Below, in pieces: positions 1 through 12,500 of a DNA stretch of 35,614 bases (position 1 is the first letter of the stretch; each line of letters begins with the position of its first letter). This DNA comes from Ectocarpus siliculosus (lineage: Eukaryota; Sar; Phaeophyceae; Ectocarpales; Ectocarpaceae): the NCBI GenBank assembly GCA_000310025.1, contig FN649731.1, positions 3,377,682 through 3,413,295 of the forward strand. The letters are read 5' to 3'. Under the pieces are notes generated by a model. The model was not told the origin of the DNA. It saw nothing but the letters and a program-made list of their open reading frames with translations, and made no database searches. The position numbers and the translations under genes are program-made.

Positions 1-1
1 G

Positions 2-3000
2 GGGCCCGGCGGGGGGGGCGGGGGCGCCCTCGGCGCCGGCGGCGACGACGCCGCCGCCGCCGCCGCCGCCGGGCTGCTGATGTCGGAGTCAAGGACCTCG
101 AGAGGGTCCCGGGGTTCTCGCGACCCGAAGAGCACGGATAGGAAGAGCAGGCGGCGCTCGGGGCGACGGAGGAGCAGCAGGGACAGCGGCGAGGGGAGGC
201 AGTCGACCGAGTGGGCGGAGGGCACGCCGGGGGGGCAGGGGTCTCCCCGGGGCACCGTAGCCTACGGGACCCCCAGCGGTATCGGAAGGGACGGCAGCAT
301 GAACGGGAGCAGCCAGCGCCGGAGGGGGTCTCGGAACCGACGAGATTCGGACGGCAGCGTTCGGGAGGACCAGAGCGTTGGCTCCGTCAGCGGCTCGGTG
401 CCGGAGTCGCCCTCCGCTCTCGTCACCCCCGCGGTAAGCTTAGCCGTTGCCTTCGCTCGTCATTCCCCAGTGTGTGTGTGTGTGTGTGCACGCGCTGTTC
501 CTTCGGCGTTCACACGGGCAAGTCTTGTCGTTTTTCTCTGTGCTGTTTTTTTCAGCAACGGGGTTGAGGAGGGGAGTTGGTTGGCGGTGCGGTCGGATAC
601 TCCGGGAGCAGAGGGCTGGTTTTAGGTTCTCCTCGTCCTGTTCCTTTCCGGAAGTGAAACCATCAGAAATGTTCGCGCGCAATCAAGAAATCTCGCCTCC
701 ATCTTGTCACGCGGCAGGTAAAGTTGGTCTCAACCCACGTCTCTCTACAACCAACATCACCGTGACTTCTGTGGACATGTAACCATACATCATTTTCCCG
801 CGTGTGCACCAACGCTTTGTTATGTACCACCAACAGCGATCTAGATCGGGTCGAGCGGGGGCTCCGCGGTCTGCGGGCAGGAAGGCGCACCGCCCCCGAA
901 GCAAGAAGGTAAAAAAAAAAAGAGGATCGTGCGACAGGTCATCCGTCACTGGGTACATAACGCGCACCTCCTGTTTGACGTGTCGTTGTGCTTTGTGTTG
1001 TGAACACGCCCGTCTGATATCTTGGACAGTACCATACTCTTCGACGTTGTAAGCGTGATGGCAATGTTGGGACCACGTGTGTCAAGATTTACGTTTCGCG
1101 TCTATTGGTGTGTGAGACCACAGCGAACAGGGCAATGTGAGACAGGAAACGGAGCAAGCACCTCTTTGCTCCTCATCGTCCGTCCCCATTTCGACAACAT
1201 CCTGGCTGATTACGAGAGAACGGGGATAGAGATGGATCCTCTGACCGTCGATAGATCTCCGCGTTGAATCGTGCTTGGGGTTGGGTAGTACAATAGAATC
1301 TTACCGTCTTCAACTGATTAGATAGATAGTCTAAGCTTGGGCGAAGAATACACACACCCTGCTACCTCACGCCCACATCACTCTTCTCGCGCTGGATGCT
1401 TGTACAGCACGCACGCTGTAGGAACATGGGTGGGGGGGGGGGACAACATGCTCCTCGAATGTCCCGTGCGTTATTTTTGGGGTGCATCTGTCCGACCATA
1501 TCCCGTGTGGTGCATACTGTACGCGTTCGTCGCTGCGGCAGGCGCGGGATTCGTTCGGGGGCATCGCAGCTGGGGCTCATAACAGGCCCTCGGAGGAGGG
1601 ACAGGGGGTGCCGAACTCCCCCGGCGGCTCGCCGAAGAAGAGGTGGCAGCGGTGGAGAGGCAACAACAAGTTCTTTTGCGAAGGTCGTTTTTTTTTTCGC
1701 GGGGGGGGCAGGGGAACCCAGGGCGGGGGTTCTCTGGGGAGTGGGGTGGGGGGGGTGGCAGCTCTTGCTTGGTCCGAATGCTGTTGCAGGTCTGTGTGCC
1801 ATATTTGAAAACATCGTGTCATAAAAGGGGCACGTGGGATAGGGGGAGGTCAGGGGGGGGGGCGGGGTCGTGTGTGCTGGATTTCGGTGGTCCCATTGCA
1901 GGCATTTGCCCCCGTTGACTGTCAGGGTACATACTGCCGCTGGTGTGTGGGATGTTGCGGAAACTGCTGCCGCCTTTGCGTCGGTGGGGAAGACCAGGCG
2001 CGGTTTGGCACCAAGAGAGGGGTGCGGATCGGCGGTTGAAGGTGCACCTCGGTGCCCGCGCCATGTCCTACGACCGAAGAGTTTTGTTGATGCCAACGGC
2101 GTCTGTTGTTCTTGGTGCCTGCCGTCTACGTACGGTGAACCATGTGCCTGTGCTGCTGTTGTCGTGGTCGTCCTTTGGTTTCCCCGGCCTTCAGGTCGAG
2201 TTATGCTCGGGGTGCACTACCGGCAGCTGATGACGACGACGATGCTCCTCTTCCTCACCTGGCTCTTGTTCTTCGTTTTCATGTCAGTCAGCCAGGACAG
2301 GCGGTCCGGTATTCCTTCACCCTTGGCACCGTTCATTGTAGCAGGCAATCGCTGTGGTAGCAATCGCTGTGGTATCAATCGCGGTGGCAGTCAGTCTGTT
2401 TGTCGACCGGAAAGCACGATTTTTGTGACGGAGGCGCCGCGCTTTGGCGTGCCTGCCCTTGTGTCCATCAACACTGCTTGTGGCCATAGGGATGACCACC
2501 GCCGTCATTACTCAAACGTACGGTACATGTTCATGAGGACCCGAACGCGCATGTAGCTTACATCCTGGCTGGTGCTAAATAGCGAGATGGGACCATTGCC
2601 ACACGCACAAACCCCTCTGTTGCCGACTCACGTGGTTACCGCCGGCCCAGGCGACCGCCCTGAGCCGGAAGCGCGCTGTGGTATTCTTTTTGGCTCCGCC
2701 ATTCGCGTTGCTGCTGTGTGGGCCTGGCCTTCGCCTCTTCCCTCTTTCCTTCCTACTTGTATTATTTTGTCTGACGTCCTCTCTCTCGTCCCGCCGCTTG
2801 TCCTCCCTCGGCCGCACTACCTTTGCAGCCTGCCCTCGTACGGACGGTGGAGCTTTGCCCTCGTGGCGGCCTGTCTGTGCACGGGATGCTTCGTGTCGCT
2901 CGTTTTCTCTTCCTTCCTCGACCCCGGTGCGTAATGTAATTCGCTCTTTCCTTTATTTTCTGCCGTAGAACCGATACTGGAGGATCTGAAAGTAGGGAGC

Positions 3001-6000
3001 CCTTCGGAACATAAACATTTGGTAGGATTGTATGCATGGACGCTCTCTGAAGGATAGATCCATGTCGCAAAATATTGTGATGGAGCCGAATCGTGAATAT
3101 TGTATGGGACCGGCGAGATCTACGTCGACCGGCGAGATCTACGTCGAGGTGTAGTGATAAAGGGTTCTCCTGCTTTTGGGTGTCGAGACCTATGTACCGT
3201 AGGTTGCATGATGTAAGATACCACACCCCCTGGACCGCTTTTCAAAGCTCGATTACTCCTGCAGCAAAACCAGTGGAGGTGCCGAGAGTGATGGCGTTGG
3301 ATCCGTCTAGTCGAGAGCTTTCCGAAAATGTATCATTTGATTGTAGGCATCGTGTATGTCGTGGAGTAAACGGGCTTAGAAATATCCGTTTCAAGGGGTG
3401 TGGTGTCTTACATCATGCAACCTACGGTAAAGCACCTAGAGGATAAGGGTAAGGCGCGCGCATCGAAACCAAGGGAGTATTGTTGTAGGTGGCTCTCTTC
3501 TGGTTCCTCCAGTTTGCTTTTCTTCTCGTCATTTGCCTTTTCTTCTTTCCGTTGTGTGGCTTGCGCAATTGTCTTCTACCGCCCCCTTTTCTCAATGTGT
3601 CCCTGTCGTCTTGGCTCCCCACCTACCGGAGTGCACAGCTTTGCCTTACGATCCTTTATGCTTCCATGCTTATCTCCTGTCGCGCTACCCTCGTACCCCC
3701 CCTACGTGGTTTCCTCTGCGGGCTCCCTCTCCGTGTCATCATCTCTTGCTCCGTACCATATTCTCCGCACGCCATCTCCCGTGTGCTTCCCCTCCCCACA
3801 GTTCGTCCCCCATGCCATTCTTATCTCCATGTCGTCGTGGCTTGCTATGACCTTCTCCGCACGTCATCTCCCCCCCCACGGATCATCCCTCTTTCCATTC
3901 TTATCTCCATGTCGCCCTCGCACTGCTGTTTGCACGCCACCTCCCTCCCCCCAGGGATCATCCCTCGGCGAGCGGCTTCCGGCCTGCCCGACTCCATCCC
4001 GGAGGACGTGCGAGACCAGCTGAGCTACTGCATCACGTGCCACATCGTCCGCCCGCCGCGGACCAAGCACTGCAAGCACTGCAACAACTGCGTTCTCACC
4101 TTCGACCACCACTGTCCCTGGTAAGAAGACCGATCGATGACGTCACGAGAGTCGCTCCTGTTGTTCGGCGCGTTTGCTGCCTCAGTAGCCTTGGCAGGGT
4201 TTGTTTTATGAAGCAAACATGTTGGATAAAGCATGCAATCGGGAATGTTGGGTTAGGGATAGGGTTTAGGGAGTACGGTCTGCGTCCCCCCTCCCTGTTC
4301 TTTTTCCTCACTAGTTATTAATCGCACGAAGGCGGTTCTGCTGCCTTGGGTGGGGTGCGGGAGCCGCGCTTAACACAACGGGGGTTGTGCTCATGGAATC
4401 GCATGCCGTACGTGGTAGACCACAGACCTCGCATCGCTACAATGCCGGGGCGGAGCGATATGCCGGGTTTTCGCCGGCCCAGGCTACGATGAACCAGAAG
4501 CTGGTCGTCATGCTTGCGTTTGCTGTGCCACACCAGATATGCCATGTTTGTTGATTGGGCATCTCCTGGCCAACCAATCGTTTCACTTTCGGCAGGCACT
4601 ACACTTGGAAGTGCCGCAAGGGACTTGGTCTTTGCGCGCTCGTACACAACATGCACGGCACACACACACACACACGCCCCCCCCATGACGCCCCCTCACG
4701 GGGTCCCCGATCGTTGCCTTTTGAAACTTTTTGTGTTTTGACCCGCACCGAGACTGACGTCTTTTCATTGGTCAGCCGGTTAGCGCGGTCGATGCTAAAA
4801 AAGAAAAAAAAAAACACACACACACGCACACACACATAATATACGCTCCCCCTTACCCCCAAACAATGCCGCCTCCTACGTCTCACAGGACCGGTAACTG
4901 CGTCGGTGCCCGGAACTACCGCTCCTTCATGGCCTTCATCATCCTGATCACCATCAGCTCGTCGCTCGTGTGCGCCATGAGCGTGGTGCACACAGTCACC
5001 CGGACCGGGCACGTGGGGCCGATGTACCTCACCGATTCGGTCAATCTACCGTGAGTCAGTCGTACACACCCAATTGCTTTTTTTTTTGAAGATGTGTATA
5101 CGTACAAATAGAGACTACCTGTACGAGATAATACCACAATCGAAGGGGATGTTTTACAAGTTTTTTTTTGTTTTTCTCACGACAACAGCACGAATCCGAA
5201 TCTATCCGCAGATGTGTGAGTTGTGAGCGATTCGCGCACGCCCACTCCTTTTTTTGCAGGTTAGAGTCCAGCGCAAACTAGCGATAAATTCATATAATAC
5301 AGTAGTGTTATTTTTCCCTGATACCTGTGTTTCTACTGGTCTCTTGGCTGCTGTTGTTCTTGCTGTGGTTTCTCTACTCCGCCGGCCCTGAAATGTTTAG
5401 CTTTCATCTCGAAATGTGCTATTATTATTTTTTTTTCAAGTCTTGAATGCTTGTTTTTTTTGCGTGCGCGCGTCACGTCGGGAAATGAAGGGGGTTGGAG
5501 TGCACCCCGGCAATAGTTTCCGCTCTCAACAGCCATTGTGCCGACGTTGGCGTTCGTCAACCACGGTCTCACTTTTGTATACCTTACTGGAGGCTTAGTT
5601 TTCAAGGGCGGTATTTTGTGCAACTACGATTTGCCGGAATTCATGTCAGTCAGCGACGCTCAGGTTGATCATTTTTTGGGTTGTGCTTGGTCAGTCTATC
5701 CGCGCGTTCATGACACATATTCTCATTGTCGGTTTGTATACAGTGTTGCGGAGTGTTCACTTAGCCCCCCCCCCCCCCCCCCCGTTTCACTTTTTCCTTT
5801 GACAGGGGTAGCCGTTTCGTGAGCCCGGTGCTGGGCCTGTGGACGGCGATGATCACGGTCCTGGTCGGGGCGCTGCTGTGTTTTCACGTGTACCTGCTGG
5901 CGAAGGGCCAGACGACGAACGAGTACCTTCGGGGGGAGAAGCGTAGGGGGAACGTCCCGCACCGGTCGTTCGGTCCCAACTGCCGGGAGCTGTGGTGTGG

Positions 6001-6935
6001 GACGCAGCCGACGAGGTCAGTGGTGTGTGGTGTGTTTTCCGTTTAGGCTGGTGCTCGGTAGTCGTTTTTTTCTCCTACTCTATTTTCATTGCAAGAACCC
6101 AAATCGACAACGAAAGTACTACATAGTAGAAGTACCAACGCATTCGCCTACCGAGCCCAAGCCTGGCTTCCTTATTTCATGCTGCGGTGAATTTGTTGAC
6201 GTCATAGTGACGGCTGCAAGCGTAATTTTATGTATGTAGCGCACCAGCATTTACGGATGGAGTGTTTAGTAGGGGGTCTGGCGCACCAACCCATGTCTTC
6301 CGGCTTTTTTGCCTCCTTCGAGCTCCCCTGCATATTGCTCCTGCAACCTGCTGCCACACGTGCGCGAGAGAAGTGTAGGGTGGCCTTGAGCATGCGGCAA
6401 CCCTGCGCAGCCCTCAGCCCGCCGTGTGTTTTTTGCGGCGAATGTCTTCCTTACTGCTGTCATTTTGGAGACGCCGGGCGCACCCCTTTCTCCCCTCTGC
6501 TCTGCTGCTTTTGGCCTCCGCCACGTTTTGACTTCCGAGAGTAGCCCTGTTTGTTTTTCTCTCTCTCCTCTCTGTCTGTCTGTCTCATTGTCTCACTGTC
6601 CCTGTCTTTGTCCGTCTGCCTGTCTGTCTGTCCCCCCCCTCTATCACTCTGCCTTCCTGTCTGTCTTTTTTGTCTGTTTCTGTCTCTGTCTCTGTCTGTT
6701 TGTCTGTCTGTCTCTGTCTGTCTGTCTCCCTGTGTACGTCACGACTACCTCAAACCTGCGCGATACCCACACCGCGTGTTTCATGGACACGCATCCACCT
6801 GGGCCACTCAGCATGCTGGCGGACATGAGCGAGTTCTCTACCGGCAATACCGTCCACGGGGGCGTCAGTTACACCGCAAACGCCTACACCGAGCTGCAAG
6901 AAGTCATCCGGCCGCAAGGGGGGGACCTCGTGTGA
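2..6935 (+). CDS. DHHC-type protein S-palmitoyltransferase, nine exons, 5' partial
   Basis: Integral-membrane enzyme that attaches palmitate to protein cysteines. Exons I join: <2-433, 837-908, 1542-1683, 2195-2282, 2829-2926, 3955-4120, 4889-5050, 5806-6015, 6812-6935. All introns are GT-AG and the phases are consistent. Counting from the ATG at 80, the product is 471 aa; the frame stays open to the window edge (Gly/Ala-rich), so the true start may lie upstream. Residues 1-142 are Ser/Arg-rich and probably disordered. Then come the N-terminal family motif [10 protein letters not shown] (about 182-191), TM1 (about 200-219), TM2 (about 226-248), DPGIIPR (250-256), a Cys-rich domain ending in DHHC (302-305, Cys305 catalytic) and [15 protein letters not shown]3 (about 319-339), TM4 (about 372-394) and the TTNE (TTxE) motif (397-400). 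The 3' splice site of exon 3 could instead be at 1605; exons 2 and 9 rest on phase and splice sites only. Confidence 0.92.
471..488. repeat. (TG)9 microsatellite in intron 1
   Basis: Nine uninterrupted TG units about 37 bases inside the first intron of the palmitoyltransferase gene. Simple repeat; no function is implied. Confidence 0.95.
2346..2390. repeat. three 15-bp tandem units in intron 4
   Basis: Units start at 2346, 2361 and 2376, each a variant of CAATCGCTGTGGTAG. They lie inside the intron between the TM1 and TM2 exons of the palmitoyltransferase gene. Confidence 0.85.
3108..3145. repeat. two perfect 19-bp tandem units in intron 5
   Basis: Units 3108-3126 and 3127-3145 are identical, each beginning GACCGGCGAGATC. 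They lie about 50 bp upstream of the short inverted-repeat transposon in the same intron. Confidence 0.9.
3197..3427. mobile_element. MITE with long terminal inverted repeats and TA target duplication
   Basis: 231-bp element in intron 5 of the palmitoyltransferase gene. The left end begins CCGTAGGTTGCATGATGTAA; the right end, reverse-complemented, matches for at least 33 bp with one mismatch (T/C at the base after AAGA). TA dinucleotides flank it at 3195-3196 and 3428-3429. TA duplication plus terminal inverted repeats is the pattern of Tc1/mariner (Stowaway-like) miniature elements. There is no transposase inside, so it is non-autonomous. The inner part of the left arm (CCCCTGGACCGCTTTTCAAA) recurs in two further elements in this window. 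Confidence 0.85.
3766..3970 (+). repeat. degenerate tandem repeat spanning the 3' splice site of exon 6
   Basis: Three imperfect units begin near 3766, 3853 and 3929, each with a variant of CGCACGCCATCTCC followed by a C-rich tract. The first two also carry CCATTCTTATCTCCATGTCG. The third unit contains the CCCCAG splice acceptor and the first exon bases GGATCATCCCTC. The second carries an almost identical ACGGATCATCCCTC in which the AG is lost. The repeat has therefore copied a splice acceptor and exon start. Confidence 0.75.
4250..4271. repeat. short interstitial telomere-like tract
   Basis: Three or four TTAGGG/TTTAGGG-like units (GGTTAGGGATAGGGTTTAGG) inside intron 6 of the palmitoyltransferase gene. 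Too short to be a telomere; it resembles plant/alga-type TTTAGGG repeats. Confidence 0.5.
6551..6735. repeat. pyrimidine-rich (TCTG)n tract in intron 8
   Basis: About 185 bp made almost wholly of TCTG/TCTC-type units on the + strand, ending about 75 bp before the proposed acceptor of the last palmitoyltransferase exon at 6812. It may act as an extended polypyrimidine tract, but simple-repeat expansion is enough to explain it. Confidence 0.9.
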
Positions 6936-7285
6936 TGCTGCAGCGAGAGCTCGCTGGTGGAAGACAGACGACACCCTTTGCCGTCAACATTATTGTGTAA
7001 GTCTCCCAAGCATCTCGAGTCCGCAGAAGAGGACGATCTGGTGTGGTTTCGTTGTGTCGCTTTTGGAATAGTCGCTGTTTGTATCAACGTGTTCATGGAC
7101 ACAGTTTTCCTCTTGAAGACAAGGAGGGGGGGGGGTAAGGTGGAACGCGAACATCCCCCCCGATTCCTACTCGCTTGTTTTGGATTTTAGAGTGTAAAGC
7201 GTTCGTCGTGGAGCGCCCTGCGAGCGTATTGATGTACAGCCGTGATCCTGGTTAGCGGTTCAATCCCTGCGGGATGCCCTGAATA

Positions 7286-7511
7286 CATACACCACACAAG
7301 ATAACACACCCCGTAGACCGATTTTTGAAGGTGGATTACGCCACGACGAAGAGACGACGAAGAGGATGCGTAAACGAAACGAAACCTTTTCGGAAAGCTC
7401 TCGACGAGACAGCTTCAACGCCGCCGTCTTCGGCGCTGTGGCTCTTTCTGCTGATGAGAAATCGAGCTTTGAAAATCGGCCCAGGGGGTGTGTTGTCTTG
7501 TGTCGTATATG
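7286..7511. mobile_element. MITE-like inverted-repeat element, second family member
   Basis: About 226 bp bounded by inverted repeats. The left arm (CATACACCACACAAGATAAC...) and the reverse complement of the right arm (CATATACGACACAAGACAAC...) match at 24 of the first 27 positions. Pairing then continues more loosely through ACCGATTTTTGAAG versus GCCGATTTTCAAAG. The inner arm matches the element at 3197-3427. A target duplication is not clear, so the outer edges are uncertain. No coding capacity. Confidence 0.7.
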
Positions 7512-9033
7512 GTAGGTAGCGGTTCCAAAATCTCGTGGCACGGCTGCGCCTCGGTAATCAAACTATAGTACTAGTTATGCAGTTTCTGCCGATCCACTTT
7601 AGCGGCGATGCCCTCAACATCGGTATTAGCATTTTGTGACGCTATAGACCGCCAAACCGGGACGATGACGACTGACTGTAGTCCCAGATGGCCGAAGCGG
7701 AAGTCGAGGCTTCATCTCTCGAGGGGGCGGTGGTTTTGTGAACGATAACAAGATACGGGGCGTGTTTGTATGCGAAGTATGTCCGGGGTCATTCGTACTC
7801 CGTTTCCGCTTCGATTCCTGTGTTGCACGTTCCTTACACTATTCGTGGCGCCACGAACAACGCTTGTTTGTACATCTTTTGGGCCTCTGTAGCGGACTCA
7901 ATTTTTTTTTTTGTCGTTTAGTGCGGGAGTTGCGTGTTCGCGGTTTCTTTGAGAGAGCCTTGCTTAGCGAGGCGGAATGAGCTGGGCGATCAATGCCAGC
8001 AGTAGACATTGGAGATTAGTTTCTGCTGTATTGTAGCATCGGAGAACCAAGGGGGTTCCGTCAGGGGGGGCGAGATGGCAGGGGGGGGGGTCTACCAGGA
8101 AATCCATTGACGAGGGGCCTTTTTACTCGTTGCGTTGCGGTACTCTTGGTGTTTCGCGCGCGCGAGAGTTATTCTAGGGGGCCATTTTGAGGCAGCGGTA
8201 CTATCGCCGAGCGCGACTTGGGCTATGGATCTACTACCGCGCTCGATGGGGGGGTATCTGGAGGGCGTGCGCGTGCTTTCTGCGCTGCTGCTCCACCTGG
8301 GACGAAAGCGCCATCAACGAGCACTGTAGTAGTAGAACATGACGCACAGAGGAGCGTGTGTGTATGGTTTAAGATCATTGCTGCTTTGGTCGAATCTGGA
8401 AGTGTATTAGCCACGGGGGGTTAGGGGGAGGGGGACGAGGGGCACGGGCGGCGTGGCGGCCATGGATAGAAAACCAGCAACATCGGGGGCATGCGGGGGG
8501 CGGCATAGTCGTTTTGCGTACAGAAATATTCTATATGGGTGTAGGTGCGGGGAGCGATGGGGGGGAATGCCCTAGTGCTTGCAGAACTTCGTTTCATGGG
8601 TGTACGGAGTATGCATTAATTGCGTAGCACTCCTGCTGTGTGTTTGTTGCCGAGTGTGCTTCGCGTACATACTAGCTAATACATGCCTGTTGAGTGGCAG
8701 GTTGTCTTACGAGACCAATAAATATGAAGTATGAACACTATATAGTTGAACAGATAAATTATACGAACCAATCATCACGAACGCACGTATTATTGTGTCC
8801 AAAACTCGAGAGTTTGTTTTCACGCCCCTAACCCCTTGAGACTGCTGTTATGTCGTGTTCTCTGTTCTTGATTTCGCCACCTATTTACTGCACTGCACAC
8901 CCCTGACGGCCGTCCATTCGCTCGATTGAGCGAGTTTCATCATGATTTTTTTGCTTCTGTTGCGCGATCTCTCTTGTTATTTGAAGGCTTGCGTGTTGAT
9001 CTGGCCGAACACAAGGATGGTATGCGGACAACA

Positions 9034-9079
9034 CACCTATATTCTTCACCACACTGCACCTATATTCCTCACCACACTG
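9034..9079. repeat. two 23-bp tandem units
   Basis: 9034-9056 and 9057-9079 differ at one base (ATTCTTC versus ATTCCTC). Simple tandem duplication upstream of GUN4. Confidence 0.9.
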
Positions 9080-9581
9080 AGGTATCTAGACTCAAAAACT
9101 CTAGACTCTGCTGTGCGCTGCTGGGCAAATCGTAGTTGCTTCAATTTTCGAATTTTCGCCGTCTTCGAGTCAAAATTTGCCCGAAGAGATATCTGAAGTA
9201 AACACAATTGTTATGATACTGCTGCTGTTGTCAGGTGCTTTTAAACACGTTGCCGTGTAGCCGTTCACATGCACACCCAGCAGGTAGGCTCATCATTTGA
9301 GAGACCGCGGTGTGGGACCACACGCGGGTCAAGCGTTCTGGAGAAAAAAAAAAAGCCTTCGACGGTTTCGTGTAGATATTATGGCGTTTTGTTCATGCAG
9401 CGCGGGCAGCTCTCCTCTGGCTTGCAAGGAAGCTATCGGCCGTCCAACCCAAGGGCAACAAGAGCGACAGAGAGCAACGTACGCGTGCGAGAGCGAGAGC
9501 ACCTGAAAGAGAGAGAGAGAGAGAGGAAGAGCGATACAGGTGTGGCAAGTTTACAGGAGGTGTATACACGGCCGCGACACA

Positions 9582-12500
9582 ATGGTCTCTTGTGCAGTAC
9601 TGATGGCGGTGGCCGGCATGGCCATGCTAGGGTCCTCAACAACGAGCGCCTTCACCTCTCCGGCCATCATCCGGTCCCAGCACAGCAGAGCGGCGGCGCG
9701 ACCAAGCTGCGACCACGCCGCACGCACGCAAGCGCCGAGCCGACATCCTGTCGCCGCGAAGGCCGGCGGACGACGATACGCGTCACAGCTGCGAATGAGC
9801 ACCGCCGAGGAGACTCCTGCGGCGGCCGCGGCCGTAGCTCGGGAGCCGACGAGAGACATTCCCACCACATTGCCGTCGGAGTGCGGGATAGACTACGTGC
9901 CGCTGGCTACGATGTTGGCCACGGGGGACCTCAAGGGCGCCGACCAGTTCACGCGGGACGCACTCATCAAGGCGGCGGGAGCGGGCAGCCAAAAGAGGGA
10001 CTTTGTGTACTGGACGGAGGTCAAGAACATCCCCAAGTGAGACATAGATGAGACCATGTTACTGCATGAGGATCGAGGAGTGCAGCATACGTAGGAGTCG
10101 GGAGCATGGTTCTGCTACATGTAGCACCGATGCAGCCGCATGGTCTGATAGTGCCGGCTAGATTTCGAGGTCGTGATAGCCGTGAGTCGGTGTTGGTGGT
10201 TGGTTGGAGTGAGTTTGGACGACCTCATGCGCGAAGCTCCTGCATGCCGTACATGCGTAAAATGAGCGCTGGATTTTTTTTATTGCTCCCGCACAGGCCG
10301 GCAACGCGACACACGTGTCCGCCGTCATGTATTTGTTTTGACACTCACATCTATGTTGTATGCGTTTGATCAGCAGTTGGAGAGGAAGGGAGCAGTTAGG
10401 AACGAGAGGAACGGGAGTACCTCGAGCCATCTTTGCCGACTGGGCGTAGCGATTGGCAGGGGAAGAGTAGCATTAAGACAGCAGGGTCTTTCGGCAAGCC
10501 ATGGCCTAGCGTAGACGAAATAGAGACAGCACGAAGAACCTTGCACGCGGTCTTGCGTCCTCGGGACGACCAACAAAGCAGTAGACTTTTTGTACTTCTC
10601 CTGTTGTACACAGCAGTACCTGTGGTAGACAGCGCTCTTCCGTCACACAGGCGTATGGTACAAGCAGTAGAGGACGCTTCTTGCTCTCATGTCTCAGCTG
10701 GGAGCAGCACAACAGCGGCTCGACGGCGGTGTCAAGGCAGCGATTACCCATCGCTAAAATATAGCAGTAAATAGCGATACCGCACTACAATAAAAGATGA
10801 GTGTGAATCGTGACACAGCATTATTACGGAGCAGCGACGCAGCCAGTGCCGTCGTGCTCCTTCTTGGTCTTGCACTCAAAATGACACCGCGGATTCCGGA
10901 GGAAATGGCATGTTCTCCCGTCGGAACAGCAGGTACTGCTGTAGACTATTTATTATAGTTGCAATGTTTCGCCTGTGTCCGGTCTAAGCAAGAAAGCGAC
11001 GATTCTCACCCCCTGTTGCTTCCCTCGCACACTACTGTTAAGACTGTCAGTAAATCCTCGTAGTAGACAGATTGCTGCCCTAAGAGAAAATCCCATCTCC
11101 CACCCAGCGTTCCGGTTGATTTCCACGGTGTCTAGGCCCGTTTGGTATTGTACGGCTGAGAGGAGAGGGTGCAATTCCGATGACAATCCAGGATTCGTGC
11201 AAGCAGCAAATATTCACGAGCTCGCGTCGTAGAAAAGCGTGCCGCCCAGTGCCCACAACAGCAGTGTTAGTTTCCCGGTACACAAGCAGTATCGCAGTTT
11301 CTACGGTTGTGCTGATGTTCTGTCTTCTCACGCTCCGCGGCTTCGGGTGTTGCTGAAATCCTTCGCCTTTCTTGCCCCGGTCCCCTTCCGTTGTCTTCGT
11401 TTGGCACATCCCACCCGACCGACTTTCGCGAGGACATATCGTTCTTTACCTTTGAAATAGAGAGGGGGGGTTCGTATTCCTATCTATCCCTTACCCTACC
11501 CTATAAAGCCAAGCTTAATATCCTCGCGAGGGCCTACTCATCCCACCGCATACGTTTGCGAGCCGTCGTTGTGCCGCTGTGGAGAAATTTCGGGACTTTT
11601 TCCTAACACAGGCCGAGGGTACCACCCGGGCCAGACATTTGAAGACGCCTCGTTATTGCCTCCTCGGATACATTGAACATGTTCCTGGCCTATTTTTCTT
11701 CGCCATCACAGAGATGAGCATTATTCCACGCGTGCAACCCCCCTGTCGCACCTGCGATTGCGACAGCCACGCCCGACAAATATCGCAGGGCGTACATAAC
11801 CCCTCGATGCCGTGTCGAGCTCATTGGCCTTGGAGGCCGCATGTCGTGCTGAATTTTGTGCTGCCCGCCACCACCTCATGGCTATGTACATCTTCGCGCA
11901 CGTTTTTGCCCCCTAATTCAATTGCCTTGTCTGCCCAAACACAACAAAACAAACGTGGATAGTCTGTCCTAACACACCAAAACATGAATATCTTGCCCTT
12001 GTTCAGCACGGACTTGGCGACCATGGAGAACCTGTGGCTGAGCTACAGCAAGGGAAAGTTCGGCTACAGCGTACAAAAGGACCTCTGGCGGAAGACCAAG
12101 GGCGACTTCGAGAACTTTTGCCGCCGCATCGGCTGGACTACCATGGACGCTGAGGTGCGCTTTGCTATGTACATGAATAGCACGCGAAGGCTGTGGTTCC
12201 AAGAGAGGGGTTACACCACTTTTACGCCTGTTTTTTTTTTTTTTTTGTTTAGAACCCTATGTTTGAAGCACGGCTGGCCCATTGCAGGGAAAATGTTCGG
12301 TGCTTGTATGCCTACTTAAAGGTCTGCTGTGTCGCGTAGCCTCGAAGCGAGACTCTGCTTCAGCTCCAATCCTTGCGTTGCTGCCACTCAACATCAACAA
12401 CACCCGCCAGGTGACACACGGCGTATGAAAATACCCACGGTGCACAAGTCGTACAGGCCCGGCCCCTCGTGGTTTTCATATATAGCTGGTCTCGGATCAG

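Larger units (their letters stand above)
6936..9581. other. intergenic region between the palmitoyltransferase gene and GUN4
   Basis: No convincing coding region. It contains the second inverted-repeat element (7286-7511), several G runs (for example 8042-8095 and 8413-8500), a possible AATAAA polyadenylation signal at 8717-8722, a two-copy 23-bp tandem repeat (9034-9079), and a (GA)n tract at 9509-9525 about 55 bp before the GUN4 start codon. Part is probably the 3' UTR of the upstream gene and the 5' UTR/promoter of GUN4; exact boundaries cannot be read. Confidence 0.6.

Noticed and set aside
553-625. TTTTTTTCAG at 546-555 as the acceptor of palmitoyltransferase exon 2
   Set aside because: Entering here in the required phase reaches a TGA within four codons. 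The acceptor at 836 keeps the frame and phase.
1362-2096. 244-codon minus-strand Pro/Thr-rich ORF
   Set aside because: It overlaps exon 3 and introns of the palmitoyltransferase gene on the other strand. Its composition reflects C-rich intron sequence.
7255-7270. GGTTCAATCC, resembling a tRNA T-loop/B box
   Set aside because: The flanking bases do not form a T stem and no cloverleaf can be drawn upstream.
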